Shown here: positions 32,840 to 41,778 of the stretch, piece by piece
How the letters are laid out: each line of letters starts with the position of its first letter
Position numbering within the stretch: the stretch's first letter is position 1
NCBI RefSeq assembly: GCF_013155465.1
Contig: NZ_JABJVX010000011.1
Span: 1-64,000 of the forward strand
Direction: 5' to 3'
From: Alterinioella nitratireducens
Lineage (GTDB): Bacteria; Pseudomonadota; Alphaproteobacteria; Rhodobacterales; Rhodobacteraceae
DNA length: 64,000 bases
The notes under the pieces: model-generated
The model's input: the letters and a program-made list of their open reading frames with translations, nothing else
Databases searched by the model: none
What the model was told of the DNA's origin: nothing
Program-made: the position numbers and the translations under genes

Positions 32840-33262
32840 GTGAAGAATGATCACAGGTCGGTGAAGATCCTGAGGCGCGGAGATCTGGCCAGACTGACGG
32901 GATGCAACCTCGAGACGATCCGCTATTACGAGACTATCGGCGTCATGCCGGAGCCGCCGCGCTCCAGCAAGAACTACCGCGTCTACGATGACAGTCATGT
33001 CACGCGGCTGCGCTTCGTCTTGCGCGCGCGCGGGTTGGGGTTCACGCTGGACGAGGTTCGCGATCTGCTCGCAATGGTCGATGGCGGGCAGCAGACCTGC
33101 GGAGAGGTGCAGGCCCTCGCCACGGCCCATCTCGCCACGGTCCGCGCCAAGATCGCGGATCTCAGGCGCATCGAACAGGTCTTGTCGTCTACAGTGGCAC
33201 AATGCACCGGCGACGACGTACCCGAATGTCCCGTCATCGACGCGCTGACCGAAGTGGCGTGA
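32840..33262 (+). CDS. merR: MerR, Hg(II)-responsive regulator
   Basis: A 140-residue MerR-family protein. The N-terminal winged HTH (GDLARLTGCNLETIRYYETI) is followed by the dimerisation helix and three cysteines at C87, C122 and C130. Their spacing is close to the Hg-binding triad C82/C117/C126 of Tn501 MerR. It is divergent from merT with the MerR-type operator in between, so it probably controls the mer operon and itself. Confidence 0.9.
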   Translation: MKNDHRSVKILRRGDLARLTGCNLETIRYYETIGVMPEPPRSSKNYRVYDDSHVTRLRFVLRARGLGFTLDEVRDLLAMVDGGQQTCGEVQALATAHLATVRAKIADLRRIEQVLSSTVAQCTGDDVPECPVIDALTEVA

Positions 33263-33594
33263 GCGAGGACAGTTGAGAAAGTCCATGCCAGTCAAAAAGA
33301 CGGCAGACGGAACCGGGGGGCGGCGATGTGCGTATATTCTTGACAACTCGCACCACTGACCGGTGTGGCGCAAATTCCTGTCGAGGGCAGCAAGGCGTCT
33401 GAGGAGGACAAGATGCCGGCCCATGATCTTTGAAGAACGGGTTTGCCAAAGGCCCGGACGACGACAATCTTCGTGGCACGCGCCTTCGCCTGGGGCATTT
33501 TGTCTTGAACCGATAATTGCTGAAGGCCCCAGGCACTGCTAAATTCAGGTTGGCAGGGCCAGCGACAGGTGATCACGAGAGCGGAGCAAAGCAC
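33263..33594. other. Gene-free stretch between merR and the L,D-transpeptidase
   Basis: 332 bases with no convincing gene. A TTGACA at 33340-33345 is followed by a short CACC/GGTG dyad around 33351-33370, but no matching -10 is seen 16-18 bases downstream. A GAGGAG near 33400 precedes an ATG encoding only six codons. Nothing firmer is visible. Confidence 0.4.
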
Positions 33595-34260
33595 ATGCTG
33601 ACGAGACGACACTTCATCCAGACGACCACGGCGCTGTTTTCGGCAGCGATTTCTACCCCGGTCCTGGCCAGCACCTGGCCCGACGCGGCGCAGAAGGCGG
33701 CCTGGGACGCGCAAGTGACGCCGCTCGGCTACGATCCGGCCACGACCAACCCCTGGGGTCTGCATCCGCGCTTGTTGCCGCAGCGGGTCGCCGCGAACGA
33801 CCGGCTTACCCCCGGCGACATTCATGTCGATGCCGTGGCGCGCTACCTCTACCACATCGAGGAAGGCGGCACCGCGATGCGCTATGGTGTGGCGATTGGG
33901 CGGGGCGGTCTCTACGAGCCCGGGACATACACCATTCGGCGCAAGGTCGAATGGCCTCACTGGACCCCGACACGGAACATGATCGAGCGAGAGCCCGAGG
34001 TTTACGCACAATACGAGGACGGGATGGAACCTGGCCCGACCAATGCTCTCGGGTCGCGCGCCTTGTATCTCTATGTCGGCAACCGCGATACCTACCTGAG
34101 GATTCACGGCACGCCGCAGCCCTGGTCCATCGGCAGCCGCGCCAGCTCCGGCTGCGTGCGGATGGTGATGCCCCATATCATCGACCTCTACCCGAATGTA
34201 GAGATCGGCTCGACGGCGGTTCTCTATCCCGCCGAGGATGGCATGGTCGCGCATAGTTGA
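33595..34260 (+). CDS. L,D-transpeptidase (YkuD domain), exported
   Basis: A 221-residue protein with a twin-arginine-like signal (LTRRHFIQTTTALFSAAIS) and a YkuD catalytic domain: HGTPQPWSIGSRASSGCVRM with the nucleophile cysteine. The family makes 3-3 crosslinks in peptidoglycan or anchors proteins to it. The ATG at 33595 starts the signal. It precedes the P1B ATPase gene by about 160 bases; a second YkuD gene follows that ATPase. Confidence 0.88.
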   Translation: MLTRRHFIQTTTALFSAAISTPVLASTWPDAAQKAAWDAQVTPLGYDPATTNPWGLHPRLLPQRVAANDRLTPGDIHVDAVARYLYHIEEGGTAMRYGVAIGRGGLYEPGTYTIRRKVEWPHWTPTRNMIEREPEVYAQYEDGMEPGPTNALGSRALYLYVGNRDTYLRIHGTPQPWSIGSRASSGCVRMVMPHIIDLYPNVEIGSTAVLYPAEDGMVAHS

Positions 34261-34358
34261 ACCGGCGGCCTTTGACGACGTTCAGCCGAGCTTCGTCCAA
34301 GGCCTGTCTGCGTCTGATCCGTGGCTGTTCTGGTCGAAAGGATCAGCCGATACCCCTC

Positions 34359-34389
34359 TTGAAGCTCTAGTGGCTGTAGGGACTATATC
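34359..34389 (+). promoter_or_regulatory. ZntR/CadR/PbrR-type promoter of the P1B ATPase gene
   Basis: TTGAAG (34359-34364), 19-bp spacer CTCTAGTGGCTGTAGGGAC, then TATATC (34384-34389). The spacer's arms are CTCTAG/CTGTAG-like, resembling the CTATAG-type dyads used by Zn/Cd/Pb-sensing MerR proteins. It points to the ATPase gene at 34423. Confidence 0.72.
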
Positions 34390-34422
34390 CGATTCGAATT
34401 CGCTAATCGTGAGGTCGAATCG

Positions 34423-36798
34423 ATGTCTTCCAATGACCAGCGCCATGATCACAGCCACGATCATTCAGGCAACCAGGCCCGGTCGGAGCACTCCCGTTCG
34501 CATGGCGCGGATGGGGCCTGCTGCGGGTCGGGTGCTGGCGCCGTGGCGGCGCAACCAGTACCGGCGAATGGCAGGAGCTTTCAGGTCTCGGGCCTCGATT
34601 GTGCCGAGGAGGTCGCGATCCTGAACCGGGTGGTCGGGCCGAAAATTGGCGGGACAGAACATCTCGCGTTCGACGTCATCAATGGGCGCATGACCGTTCT
34701 CGACAGCGCCGAAAGGATTTCGGATGACGAGGTCGCGCAACTGGTCGCAAGCACGGGCATGAGCGCCAAGCCATGGGATGCCGATAACGCGGCGGAAGAC
34801 CAGGCCGCGCATCTGGCGCGGCAGAAATATTTCACCGCGTTAAGTGGCGGGTTCTGGGCGGCGGGTTTCCTCTATCACATCGCCGAATCGGGCTTGGCGG
34901 GCGCGATCGGGATCTTCTCGGGTCATGACGACACGGCCATGCCCCTGGTCGAGGCGGGGCTGTTCGCGGTCGCCATCGTCCTTGGCGTCTGGCTGGTGGC
35001 GCCAAAGGCCTGGTCTTCGGCGCGGCGGCTGTCGCCCGATATGAACCTTCTGATGGTCGTGGCCGTGGCCGGTGCCATCGGCCTCGGCGAATTTTTCGAG
35101 GCCGCCACCGTCGCCTTCTTCTTCTCGCTCTCGCTCTATCTCGAAAGCTGGAGCGTGGGGCGCGCGCGCAACGCGGTTTCCGCCCTGCTTGACCTTGCGC
35201 CGCCCACGGCGCGGGTGATCCGGCCGGATGGGACCGAGGCGAACGTTCCGGCGGCCGAGGTCGCGGTGGATGACCGCTTTATCGTGCGCGGCGGCGACCG
35301 TATCCCGCTGGACGGCGAGGTTGTGGAGGGCGCTGGCGCCGTCGATCAGGCCCCGATCACCGGCGAAAGCGCGCTGGTGCCGAAAGAGGCCGGCGACGAG
35401 GTCTATGCCGGCACGATCAACGGCGAAGGCACGCTGACGGTGCGGGCGACCAAGGCCGCGTCGGACACGGTGCTGGCCAAGATCATCCGCATGGTGGGCG
35501 ATGCCCATTCCAAACGCGCGCCGGTCGAACAGTGGGTGGCGAAATTCGCCCGCATCTACACGCCCATCGTGATGGTGCTGGCCATTGCCATTGCGGTGCT
35601 GCCGCCGACGCTCATGGGCGGGGCCTGGGATTACTGGTTCTACAATGCGCTGGTGCTTCTGGTCATCGCCTGCCCCTGTGCGCTGGTCATCTCGACGCCG
35701 GTGTCGATTGTTGCGGCGCTTACCGCCTCGGCGCGGGCCGGGGTGCTGATCAAGGGCGGGGCCTATGTCGAGGCGCCGGGCCGCACCACGGCGCTGGCGA
35801 TGGACAAGACCGGGACGATCACCATGGGCGAGCCCGAGGTGGCGGCGGTTCACCCCCTGGGCGACACCTCTGCGCGTGACCTGGTGACGATGGCCGCCGG
35901 TCTGGAGGCGCGATCCTCGCACCCGCTGGCGCGCGCCATTCTTGCGCGGGCCGAGAACGACGGCGTGAAGGTTTCCGCCGCAGAAGACACGCGCACGGTG
36001 CCGGGGCGCGGCCTGGAGGGGCGCGCGGATGGCCGGGCCATCTGGCTCGGCTCGGACCGCTTTGCCGAGGAGAAGGGTTTCGGCAATGCGATTCCGGCGG
36101 ATCTGCGCGACCGGATCGAAGGCGCGGGCAGCACGCTGGTGGCGGTCGGTGACGAAACCGGCGTGACCGGCGTGCTTGAGTTGCGTGACCGCATCCGCCC
36201 CGATGCCAAGGGGATCGTGGCCCGGCTGCACGCGCAGGGTGTCAAATCCATCATCATGCTGACCGGGGACAATGAGCGCACCGCCCGCGCGGTCGCGGCC
36301 GAAGTCGGCATCGACGAGGTGCGCGCCGAGCTGCTGCCCGAGGACAAGGTGGCCGCCATCGAGGAGCTGGTCGAACGTCACGACGTGGTGGCCATGATCG
36401 GCGACGGCGTGAATGACGCGCCGGCCATGGCGCGGGCGCATTATGCCATTGCCATGGGGGCCGTCGGATCGGACGCGGCCATCGAAACGGCGGATATCGC
36501 GCTGATGACCGACGACATCGGCCGCGTGCCCTGGCTCATCGGTCATTCGCGCCGGACCATGTCGATCATTCACCAGAATATCGGCATCTCGCTGGCGACC
36601 AAGGCGCTGTTCGTCGGGTTGACCGCCTTTGGCATGGCCTCGATGTGGGGCGCGATTGCCGCCGATGTGGGCGTGTCCCTGCTGGTGGTCGCCAATGCGC
36701 TGCGGCTTTTGAACGGTCATCGGGCCGAGACCCCGCCTTCCGGCGGCAAACCCGTGGGCGAGCACATGGCGAAGGGTGCACTGGCGCACGGGCATTGA
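34423..36798 (+). CDS. zntA: Zn/Cd/Pb-exporting P1B-type ATPase (ZntA/CadA-like)
   Basis: A 791-residue heavy-metal ATPase. It has a His-rich N-terminus (HDHSHDHS), a metal-binding domain with GLDCAEEVAIL (C60), a TM region with the transport motif ACPCALVIS (C417-P-C419), phosphorylation motif DKTGT (about 461-465), SHPLA, and GDGVNDAP. The CAEE motif and CPC fit Zn/Cd/Pb exporters rather than copper ATPases, which carry CxxC domains. The His-rich tail and the MerR-type promoter support zinc/cadmium/lead response. Confidence 0.92.
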   Translation: MSSNDQRHDHSHDHSGNQARSEHSRSHGADGACCGSGAGAVAAQPVPANGRSFQVSGLDCAEEVAILNRVVGPKIGGTEHLAFDVINGRMTVLDSAERISDDEVAQLVASTGMSAKPWDADNAAEDQAAHLARQKYFTALSGGFWAAGFLYHIAESGLAGAIGIFSGHDDTAMPLVEAGLFAVAIVLGVWLVAPKAWSSARRLSPDMNLLMVVAVAGAIGLGEFFEAATVAFFFSLSLYLESWSVGRARNAVSALLDLAPPTARVIRPDGTEANVPAAEVAVDDRFIVRGGDRIPLDGEVVEGAGAVDQAPITGESALVPKEAGDEVYAGTINGEGTLTVRATKAASDTVLAKIIRMVGDAHSKRAPVEQWVAKFARIYTPIVMVLAIAIAVLPPTLMGGAWDYWFYNALVLLVIACPCALVISTPVSIVAALTASARAGVLIKGGAYVEAPGRTTALAMDKTGTITMGEPEVAAVHPLGDTSARDLVTMAAGLEARSSHPLARAILARAENDGVKVSAAEDTRTVPGRGLEGRADGRAIWLGSDRFAEEKGFGNAIPADLRDRIEGAGSTLVAVGDETGVTGVLELRDRIRPDAKGIVARLHAQGVKSIIMLTGDNERTARAVAAEVGIDEVRAELLPEDKVAAIEELVERHDVVAMIGDGVNDAPAMARAHYAIAMGAVGSDAAIETADIALMTDDIGRVPWLIGHSRRTMSIIHQNIGISLATKALFVGLTAFGMASMWGAIAADVGVSLLVVANALRLLNGHRAETPPSGGKPVGEHMAKGALAHGH

Positions 36799-36862
36799 TC
36801 CGGCCTGCCCGATACCGTATCAACCGTGGCTATCAAGACCTCGCAAGAATGGGTGTCGGGCA

Positions 36863-37375
36863 GTGCTGAAATCAAGGGTTTCACGGCGGATAATGCTGTT
36901 GAGCGGCGTGGCCGCGTTCCTGTCGGCCTGCGCAAGCAGGTTCCGGACCTATGACGGGCCCGAAGTCACGCGGCTGCGCGTTTACAAGGCGCAGCGCCTG
37001 CTGGTTCTGGATGGCGCGGAAGGCACCTTGCAGAGCTATCCCATTGGCCTGGGTTTCGCGCCCGTGGGTCACAAGCAGTTCGAAGGGGACGGTCGGACGC
37101 CGGAGGGCTCGTACCTGATTGATCGCCGCAACCCGGACAGCCTTTTTCACCTGTCCATCGGCATTTCCTATCCGAACGAGGCGGATATCGCCTTCGCGGA
37201 GGCGCAGGGCCGGTCACCGGGCGGCGATATTTTCATCCATGGCGGGCCACGGCGCGGCATCGACCCGACGAATGTCCGTGACTGGACAGCAGGCTGCATC
37301 ACGGTCTCGGATCGCCAGATCGAGGAGATCTATGCCATGGTGCGCGATGGGACGCCTATCGACATCTATGCGTGA
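36863..37375 (+). CDS. Second L,D-transpeptidase (YkuD), lipoprotein
   Basis: A 170-residue protein starting with GTG, with a lipoprotein signal ending in LSAC (lipobox) and a YkuD domain whose active site is IHGGPRRGIDPTNVRDWTAGC. The ATG at 36893 is an alternative start that would shorten the signal. It begins 65 bases after the P1B ATPase stop on the same strand and may be co-transcribed. Function as for other YkuD enzymes: peptidoglycan crosslinking or anchoring, inferred. Confidence 0.82.
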   Translation: MLKSRVSRRIMLLSGVAAFLSACASRFRTYDGPEVTRLRVYKAQRLLVLDGAEGTLQSYPIGLGFAPVGHKQFEGDGRTPEGSYLIDRRNPDSLFHLSIGISYPNEADIAFAEAQGRSPGGDIFIHGGPRRGIDPTNVRDWTAGCITVSDRQIEEIYAMVRDGTPIDIYA

Positions 37376-37378
37376 GGA

Positions 37379-38140
37379 TCAGGTAAAGCGGCGGCGCAGC
37401 GCGGCGTTGACGATCTCGATCGCGATGACCATGACCACAACGGCAATCGTGACGCTGGCCGCCTTGTCATATTGGAACGAGCGCACATAGGTCTGGATGT
37501 AGAACCCGATCCCGCCCGCGCCGACAATCCCCAGGATCAGCGACTCGCGCAGGTTCAGCTCGAACCGGAAGATCGTGTCGCGGGCGACGACGGGGGCCAT
37601 CTGCGGCCAGATCGCGTGTCTGAGCCGCACCAGCGGACCGGCACCCGCGCTTTCCAGCGCAGCGATTGGCGCGCGGGAGACACCGTCGATCGCCTCGGCA
37701 TAGAATTTGGCGAGCATCCCCGTCGCATGAAAGGCGACCGCGATGATACCGGGCAGCGGACCCAGCCCGACCGCCCCCACCATCAGCATGGCCACCAGGA
37801 TCAGCGGGATCGCCCGGATCACGGCCAGAAGCGTCCGAACCGGTCGATAGAGCGCGGGCGATACCATCGTCTCGGACGCGACTATGCCAAGGGGGATCGA
37901 CAGGATCACCGCCCCGAGCGAACCGAGAATGGCGATCCGCAGGGTTTCCGCGCTGCCGGTCATGATCTCCTGCATTACCGTCGGGTCCGGCGGGAACATG
38001 CGACCGAGAAAATCGGCAATGCGCGGGCCGGCCGACATCAGGCGCGACAGTTCCACATCGGTCGTGGCGAAAGACCAGAGGACCGCCGCGGCGACCAGCA
38101 GGCCCGCCGCGAAGCTGCCACCGCTCCGAAACCGCATCAC
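37379..38140 (-). CDS. PhnE-like ABC transporter permease
   Basis: A 253-residue inner-membrane permease with the BPD_transp_1 pattern and the phosphonate-type EAA region (HAIWPQMAPVVARDTIFRFE). Six hydrophobic segments. It is the last gene of a four-gene unit with overlapping ends. The sequence resembles PhnE of phosphonate uptake, but the companion binding protein and the di-heme protein with a MntR-type operator raise doubt about phosphonate as substrate. Confidence 0.82.
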   Translation of the reverse strand: MMRFRSGGSFAAGLLVAAAVLWSFATTDVELSRLMSAGPRIADFLGRMFPPDPTVMQEIMTGSAETLRIAILGSLGAVILSIPLGIVASETMVSPALYRPVRTLLAVIRAIPLILVAMLMVGAVGLGPLPGIIAVAFHATGMLAKFYAEAIDGVSRAPIAALESAGAGPLVRLRHAIWPQMAPVVARDTIFRFELNLRESLILGIVGAGGIGFYIQTYVRSFQYDKAASVTIAVVVMVIAIEIVNAALRRRFT

Positions 38141-38919
38141 GACACCGCCCTGAGGCCGATTGCGGGTGTCGGCGCTTCATCGCGGTAAAGTTCCGCCGTC
38201 GCGGCCTCGGTCACGTCCGAGGTCCGGGCGTCGAATGCGATCCGCCCGCCTCGCATCCCGACGATGCGTTGCGCGAAGCGGCGCGCCAGGTCGGGCTGAT
38301 GCGAGGAGAACAGCGCCGTTGCCCCGCGCGCCCGCGCCGCGCCGGTCAAGAGCGAAAGGATTTCGCCCGCGCGGGCAGGGTCGAGGTTGCTGACCGGTTC
38401 ATCGGCCAGGATCAGCCGGGGTTCCTGCGCCAGGCAGCGCGCGATCGCCACGCGCTGACGCTGCCCGCCGCTGAGGCTGTCGACCCTGCGTCCGGCAAGG
38501 TCCGCGATGCCGCAATCGACAAGTGCCCTGTGCGCAACCTCCTGGTCGCGGGTGGTCGGCGACCCCATCAGGGCGCGAAAGGGAGACATGCGCCCGAGGC
38601 GGCCGTTGAGGACATTGCGCAGAACCGTCGACCTCTCGACCAGGGCGAATTCCTGAAACACGAAACCGGTATCCGCGCGGCGGCCTTTCGGCGGCGGTCG
38701 GTCGGGATCGAGCAATGACCCAAGGACGGCAACCCGCCCGGACCAACCCTGTAGCCTGCCGTCGAGCAATGCCAGAAGCGTTGTCTTGCCAGCCCCCGAC
38801 GGCCCGATGAGGGCAACGCTTTCGCCCTGCGGCACGACGAGAGAAACCTCCCTCAGCGCCGGAAGCGCCATGCCGGGATGAGAATAGCCCAGGTCGTCGA
38901 TTTCAATCGCACCGCTCAT
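38137..38919 (-). CDS. PhnC-like ABC transporter ATPase
   Basis: A 260-residue ATP-binding subunit with Walker A GPSGAGKTTLL, signature LSGGQRQRVAIARCLAQEPR, Walker B LILADEPVSNLDP and the switch histidine (FSSHQPDLA). Resembles PhnC. It overlaps both neighbours by four bases. Substrate not predictable from this subunit. Confidence 0.88.
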   Translation of the reverse strand: MSGAIEIDDLGYSHPGMALPALREVSLVVPQGESVALIGPSGAGKTTLLALLDGRLQGWSGRVAVLGSLLDPDRPPPKGRRADTGFVFQEFALVERSTVLRNVLNGRLGRMSPFRALMGSPTTRDQEVAHRALVDCGIADLAGRRVDSLSGGQRQRVAIARCLAQEPRLILADEPVSNLDPARAGEILSLLTGAARARGATALFSSHQPDLARRFAQRIVGMRGGRIAFDARTSDVTEAATAELYRDEAPTPAIGLRAVS

Positions 38920-39794
38920 CGCAAAAGCCCGTATCGCCGTGCCATCTCGCGGACGCCGTCATAGGCGCTTGAATCGGCCAGGACATAGCCATCGGGGCCG
39001 TAGAGATAGCGCAGCCTGTCACGGTTTTCCGGCTCGTTGAGCTGCATCATGGCATCGACGAAGCGGCCTTGCAGATCGGCATCCAGCCCTGGTCGCGCGA
39101 TCACCAGGTGGCTGGGGATCGGTTCGCTTTCCGCGATCCAGGTCACATCAGCCTGTTGATCGGGTGTCAGCAGAAGATCGGCATACTGGCTGGCCCCCGC
39201 CGCATCGACCAGGCCCTCTGCCATGGCCTGCATTGCCTGCTGGTAGCCGCCCGCGAAGAAGATGCGGCCGAAGAACGCCCCGGCCCCGTCGGGGCCGTCG
39301 ATCAGGCCGGCCCGCTCGAACTCGGCCAGCGGATAGAGGTAGCCCGATTCCGAGATCGGATCGGCAAAGGCGATGTCGCGCCCGCGCAGGTCGGCCAGCG
39401 AGGCGATACCGCTGTCGCGGCGCACGAAAATGCGCCCCGTGTAACTCGGCGCGCCCCGGTAGACCTCGGACAGGAGCGGCACGGCCCCGATCTCGGATTC
39501 GGCCAGAACGAAGGGCAGCGCGCCCATGAAGGAGATATCCGCATCGCCATTTCGCAACGCCTCGACCGCCGCGGCGTGGTCGATGGTGACGAACCCTTCG
39601 ACCGGCACGCCGATCTGCGCCGCCAGCCAGCCAGTGATCGCCTCGATGTCGCCAAGCAGCTTTTCGGGGTTTTCCTGCGGAATGAAGGCAATGCGCAATG
39701 CCGTGCCCTGCGCCAGGAGAGGCGCCGCCAGCGACACCGCGCCCGCACCGGCCATCATCATCAGCATCCTGCGATTCATGCGGATTGCCATCAA
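38916..39794 (-). CDS. PhnD-like periplasmic binding protein
   Basis: A 292-residue periplasmic phosphate/phosphonate-binding-type protein with a Met-rich signal (MNRRMLMMMAGAGAVSLAAP). It shows the family segments LRIAFIPQENPEKLLGDIEA, NGDADISFMGALPFV and GRDIAFADPISESGYLYP. PhnD-like proteins bind phosphonate, phosphite or sulfonate-like anions; some homologues serve metals or other ligands. It directly follows the di-heme gene with a 4-base overlap. Confidence 0.85.
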   Translation of the reverse strand: MMAIRMNRRMLMMMAGAGAVSLAAPLLAQGTALRIAFIPQENPEKLLGDIEAITGWLAAQIGVPVEGFVTIDHAAAVEALRNGDADISFMGALPFVLAESEIGAVPLLSEVYRGAPSYTGRIFVRRDSGIASLADLRGRDIAFADPISESGYLYPLAEFERAGLIDGPDGAGAFFGRIFFAGGYQQAMQAMAEGLVDAAGASQYADLLLTPDQQADVTWIAESEPIPSHLVIARPGLDADLQGRFVDAMMQLNEPENRDRLRYLYGPDGYVLADSSAYDGVREMARRYGLLR

Positions 39795-41671
39795 AATGCC
39801 CTTTCTTCGAGTGCGCGGGCCTCGGACTGGAACGCGGACCAGCTTTCTTCGGCAGCGGCCCAGTCTTCATCGCGCACGGCAGCCCCGACCGCGACCAGCC
39901 GTTCGGCCAGCGCGTAGATTTCGGGCCGCGCGGCAAGGTTCGCCATTGTGCTGGCATCCGCCGCAAGGTCCGCGGCGACGGTGTCGGTCAGAAGCAGGAT
40001 GTGCGCCGCGTCCCGCCGTGGCAGCAGCGTGTCGAGCGTCGAGGCGAAGGTCGTCAGTTCTGAGAAGGCCAGGCGGAAGGCCGTGTTCTCCTCGTCGAAC
40101 GCCTCATAGGGCGCATCCGCCGCGCCGACGGTCTCCAGGTAGGCGGTCAGGTCGGCCCGCTCGGCCTCGCTCAGGCCGAGTGACGCGGTCTCGTCGAACC
40201 AATCCACGACCGATCCCAGGGTCGGCAGCGACCCGTCGTGAAAATAGGGCGCGGTATAGAGCGTGCCAAGCAGCGTGGGCGTATCCATCGCCCCGGCACG
40301 GGCGCCTGCATAGGCCGGCGTGACCGAGCCGATGTCATAGGCCTGCCGGTCGAGGAAATTGGCGTCCGGAATGTGACAACTGGCGCAGGACCGGTCCCCG
40401 AGCCCGGCGAAGGGCGTGTTGAAGATCACTTCGCCGCGCCACGCCGCGTCCGGGGCGGCATCGGTCAGGCGGCCATCGGTCGTCAACATGGAGTTCGGCA
40501 GGAAGTCAAATTCGAGCATGTAGGCGAGGAGCGCATCCAGCATGAAGGGCGTCGGCTCGTCACCGGCAAATTCGTTGACGATCACGTTGCGGGTGAAGTC
40601 GCGCAGGCTGGCAAAGCGGCCATCGCGGCCATAGGGCCCGGTAAAGCGCAGGCCGCGCAGGCTGGGAATGTCGATGGGGTCATCGCGCCGGTCGTTGAAG
40701 ATCGGGTTGAAGAAGGCGCCATCGACGTCGATCGCGCCCGGCTGGTGGCTGGCACCGGGAATGAACAGCCGCTGGTTGACGTCCGAGCGGTTGTGACAGG
40801 TCGAGCAGGCGATCCCGAGATCGCGCGCCGGGCCGCCGAATATCTGCGCGCTGTCGAACAGCATGTCGCCATAGGCCACCAGCGGCAGGCCGGTCTCGTC
40901 GATGCCCTGCTCCTCGAAGTTGAGGACCAGCAGTGGCAGCGGATCCTGATCGAAGATGTCCGAGCCCGGTGGCAGGGCGGGCGGCACCTCGACGTTGCTG
41001 TCGCCCAGAGCGGCGATTTCGGGCAAGGTGCTCAGCGTTTGGCGGGGCGCGAAATCCTCCACCAGGTAGTTCTGAGCGATGTAATCGGAGATGGTTGCGC
41101 GCGCGGCCATCATGGTGTCGGTGTCGGAAGGGGTGGCCCCGGCACCAAGAACACCGGCGAATCCGGTGCTGCTGTTGAGCTCCAGCCAGGCAATGCCGAT
41201 GCGTCTTGCGGCCTCCGGATCGGCGGCGGCGATGCCATCCGCGAATGCGCGGTAGAGTTCCCGGCCCGTCCGAACGGCCTGCTGCGCCGCCGCCGGATCC
41301 TGCGCCGTGACGGCGCGTTCCAGTTCCTCTTCGATCCTGAGTGCGATCAGCCTCGTTGCCTCGGCAAAGACCGCCTGCCGGTCCTGTTGCGCGATGGCGG
41401 CTTCCAGCCGGTCGGTGTCAACCGCGCTTTCGCGCCCGAGCCATGCCAACCCGCCGACCGTGAATTCCGACCCGCGATAGGGTTCGGACCAGGCGGTTGC
41501 GACCTCGTCCCAGGGCACGGGTTCGAGATTGCCGAGAAACAGGGTCAGCCGATACGCCGCCGCCTCGGGAAGCCAGGGGGCCTCTCTGGCGGGGGTCGCC
41601 GCGCCCGGGCCCGCGAGAACGAACACAGCCGCGATTGTGGCAAGCAGGACTGTCGCGAAATCTCGGATCAC
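39791..41671 (-). CDS. Exported di-heme protein of the cytochrome c peroxidase/MbnH family, extended
   Basis: A 626-residue periplasmic protein, far longer than the roughly 330-residue di-heme peroxidases. It has a signal (MIRDFATVLLATIAAVFVLAG) and a helical N-terminal part (about residues 40-235). A di-heme core follows with CSTCH (289-293) and CASCH (429-433), and then a further C-terminal helical region (about 530-626). The core contains PSLRGLRFTGPYGRDGRF and NTPTLLGTLYTAPYFHDGSLPTL-like segments (quoted in part). MbnH-type and MauG-type enzymes oxidise partner residues. Its place in an ABC uptake operon under a MntR-type operator suggests a role in metal or ligand processing. Confidence 0.78.
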   Translation of the reverse strand: MIRDFATVLLATIAAVFVLAGPGAATPAREAPWLPEAAAYRLTLFLGNLEPVPWDEVATAWSEPYRGSEFTVGGLAWLGRESAVDTDRLEAAIAQQDRQAVFAEATRLIALRIEEELERAVTAQDPAAAQQAVRTGRELYRAFADGIAAADPEAARRIGIAWLELNSSTGFAGVLGAGATPSDTDTMMAARATISDYIAQNYLVEDFAPRQTLSTLPEIAALGDSNVEVPPALPPGSDIFDQDPLPLLVLNFEEQGIDETGLPLVAYGDMLFDSAQIFGGPARDLGIACSTCHNRSDVNQRLFIPGASHQPGAIDVDGAFFNPIFNDRRDDPIDIPSLRGLRFTGPYGRDGRFASLRDFTRNVIVNEFAGDEPTPFMLDALLAYMLEFDFLPNSMLTTDGRLTDAAPDAAWRGEVIFNTPFAGLGDRSCASCHIPDANFLDRQAYDIGSVTPAYAGARAGAMDTPTLLGTLYTAPYFHDGSLPTLGSVVDWFDETASLGLSEAERADLTAYLETVGAADAPYEAFDEENTAFRLAFSELTTFASTLDTLLPRRDAAHILLLTDTVAADLAADASTMANLAARPEIYALAERLVAVGAAVRDEDWAAAEESWSAFQSEARALEERAF

Positions 41672-41692
41672 TTTGGCCTCTGGGTGAATAAG

Positions 41693-41706
41693 TTAGACAT
41701 GGCTAA
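41693..41706. promoter_or_regulatory. MntR/DtxR-type operator
   Basis: TTAGACATGGCTAA is a 14-bp dyad with one mismatched pair (A/G), 22 bases upstream of the di-heme gene start and within the gap to the divergent mntR-like gene. Its core resembles DtxR-family operator half-sites. Control of the ABC/di-heme operon by the divergent regulator is inferred. Confidence 0.6.
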
Positions 41707-41778
41707 TTTATCTACCCCAAGGAAACCTGTTGTCAATCCCTCGTTGTCAATCCTGATCTCTCGCGGCACTGTGGGCGG

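Noticed and set aside
34840-36795. Minus-strand 651-codon frame opposite the Zn/Cd ATPase
   Set aside because: Compositionally an antisense shadow of a GC-rich gene; the plus-strand P1B ATPase has every catalytic motif.
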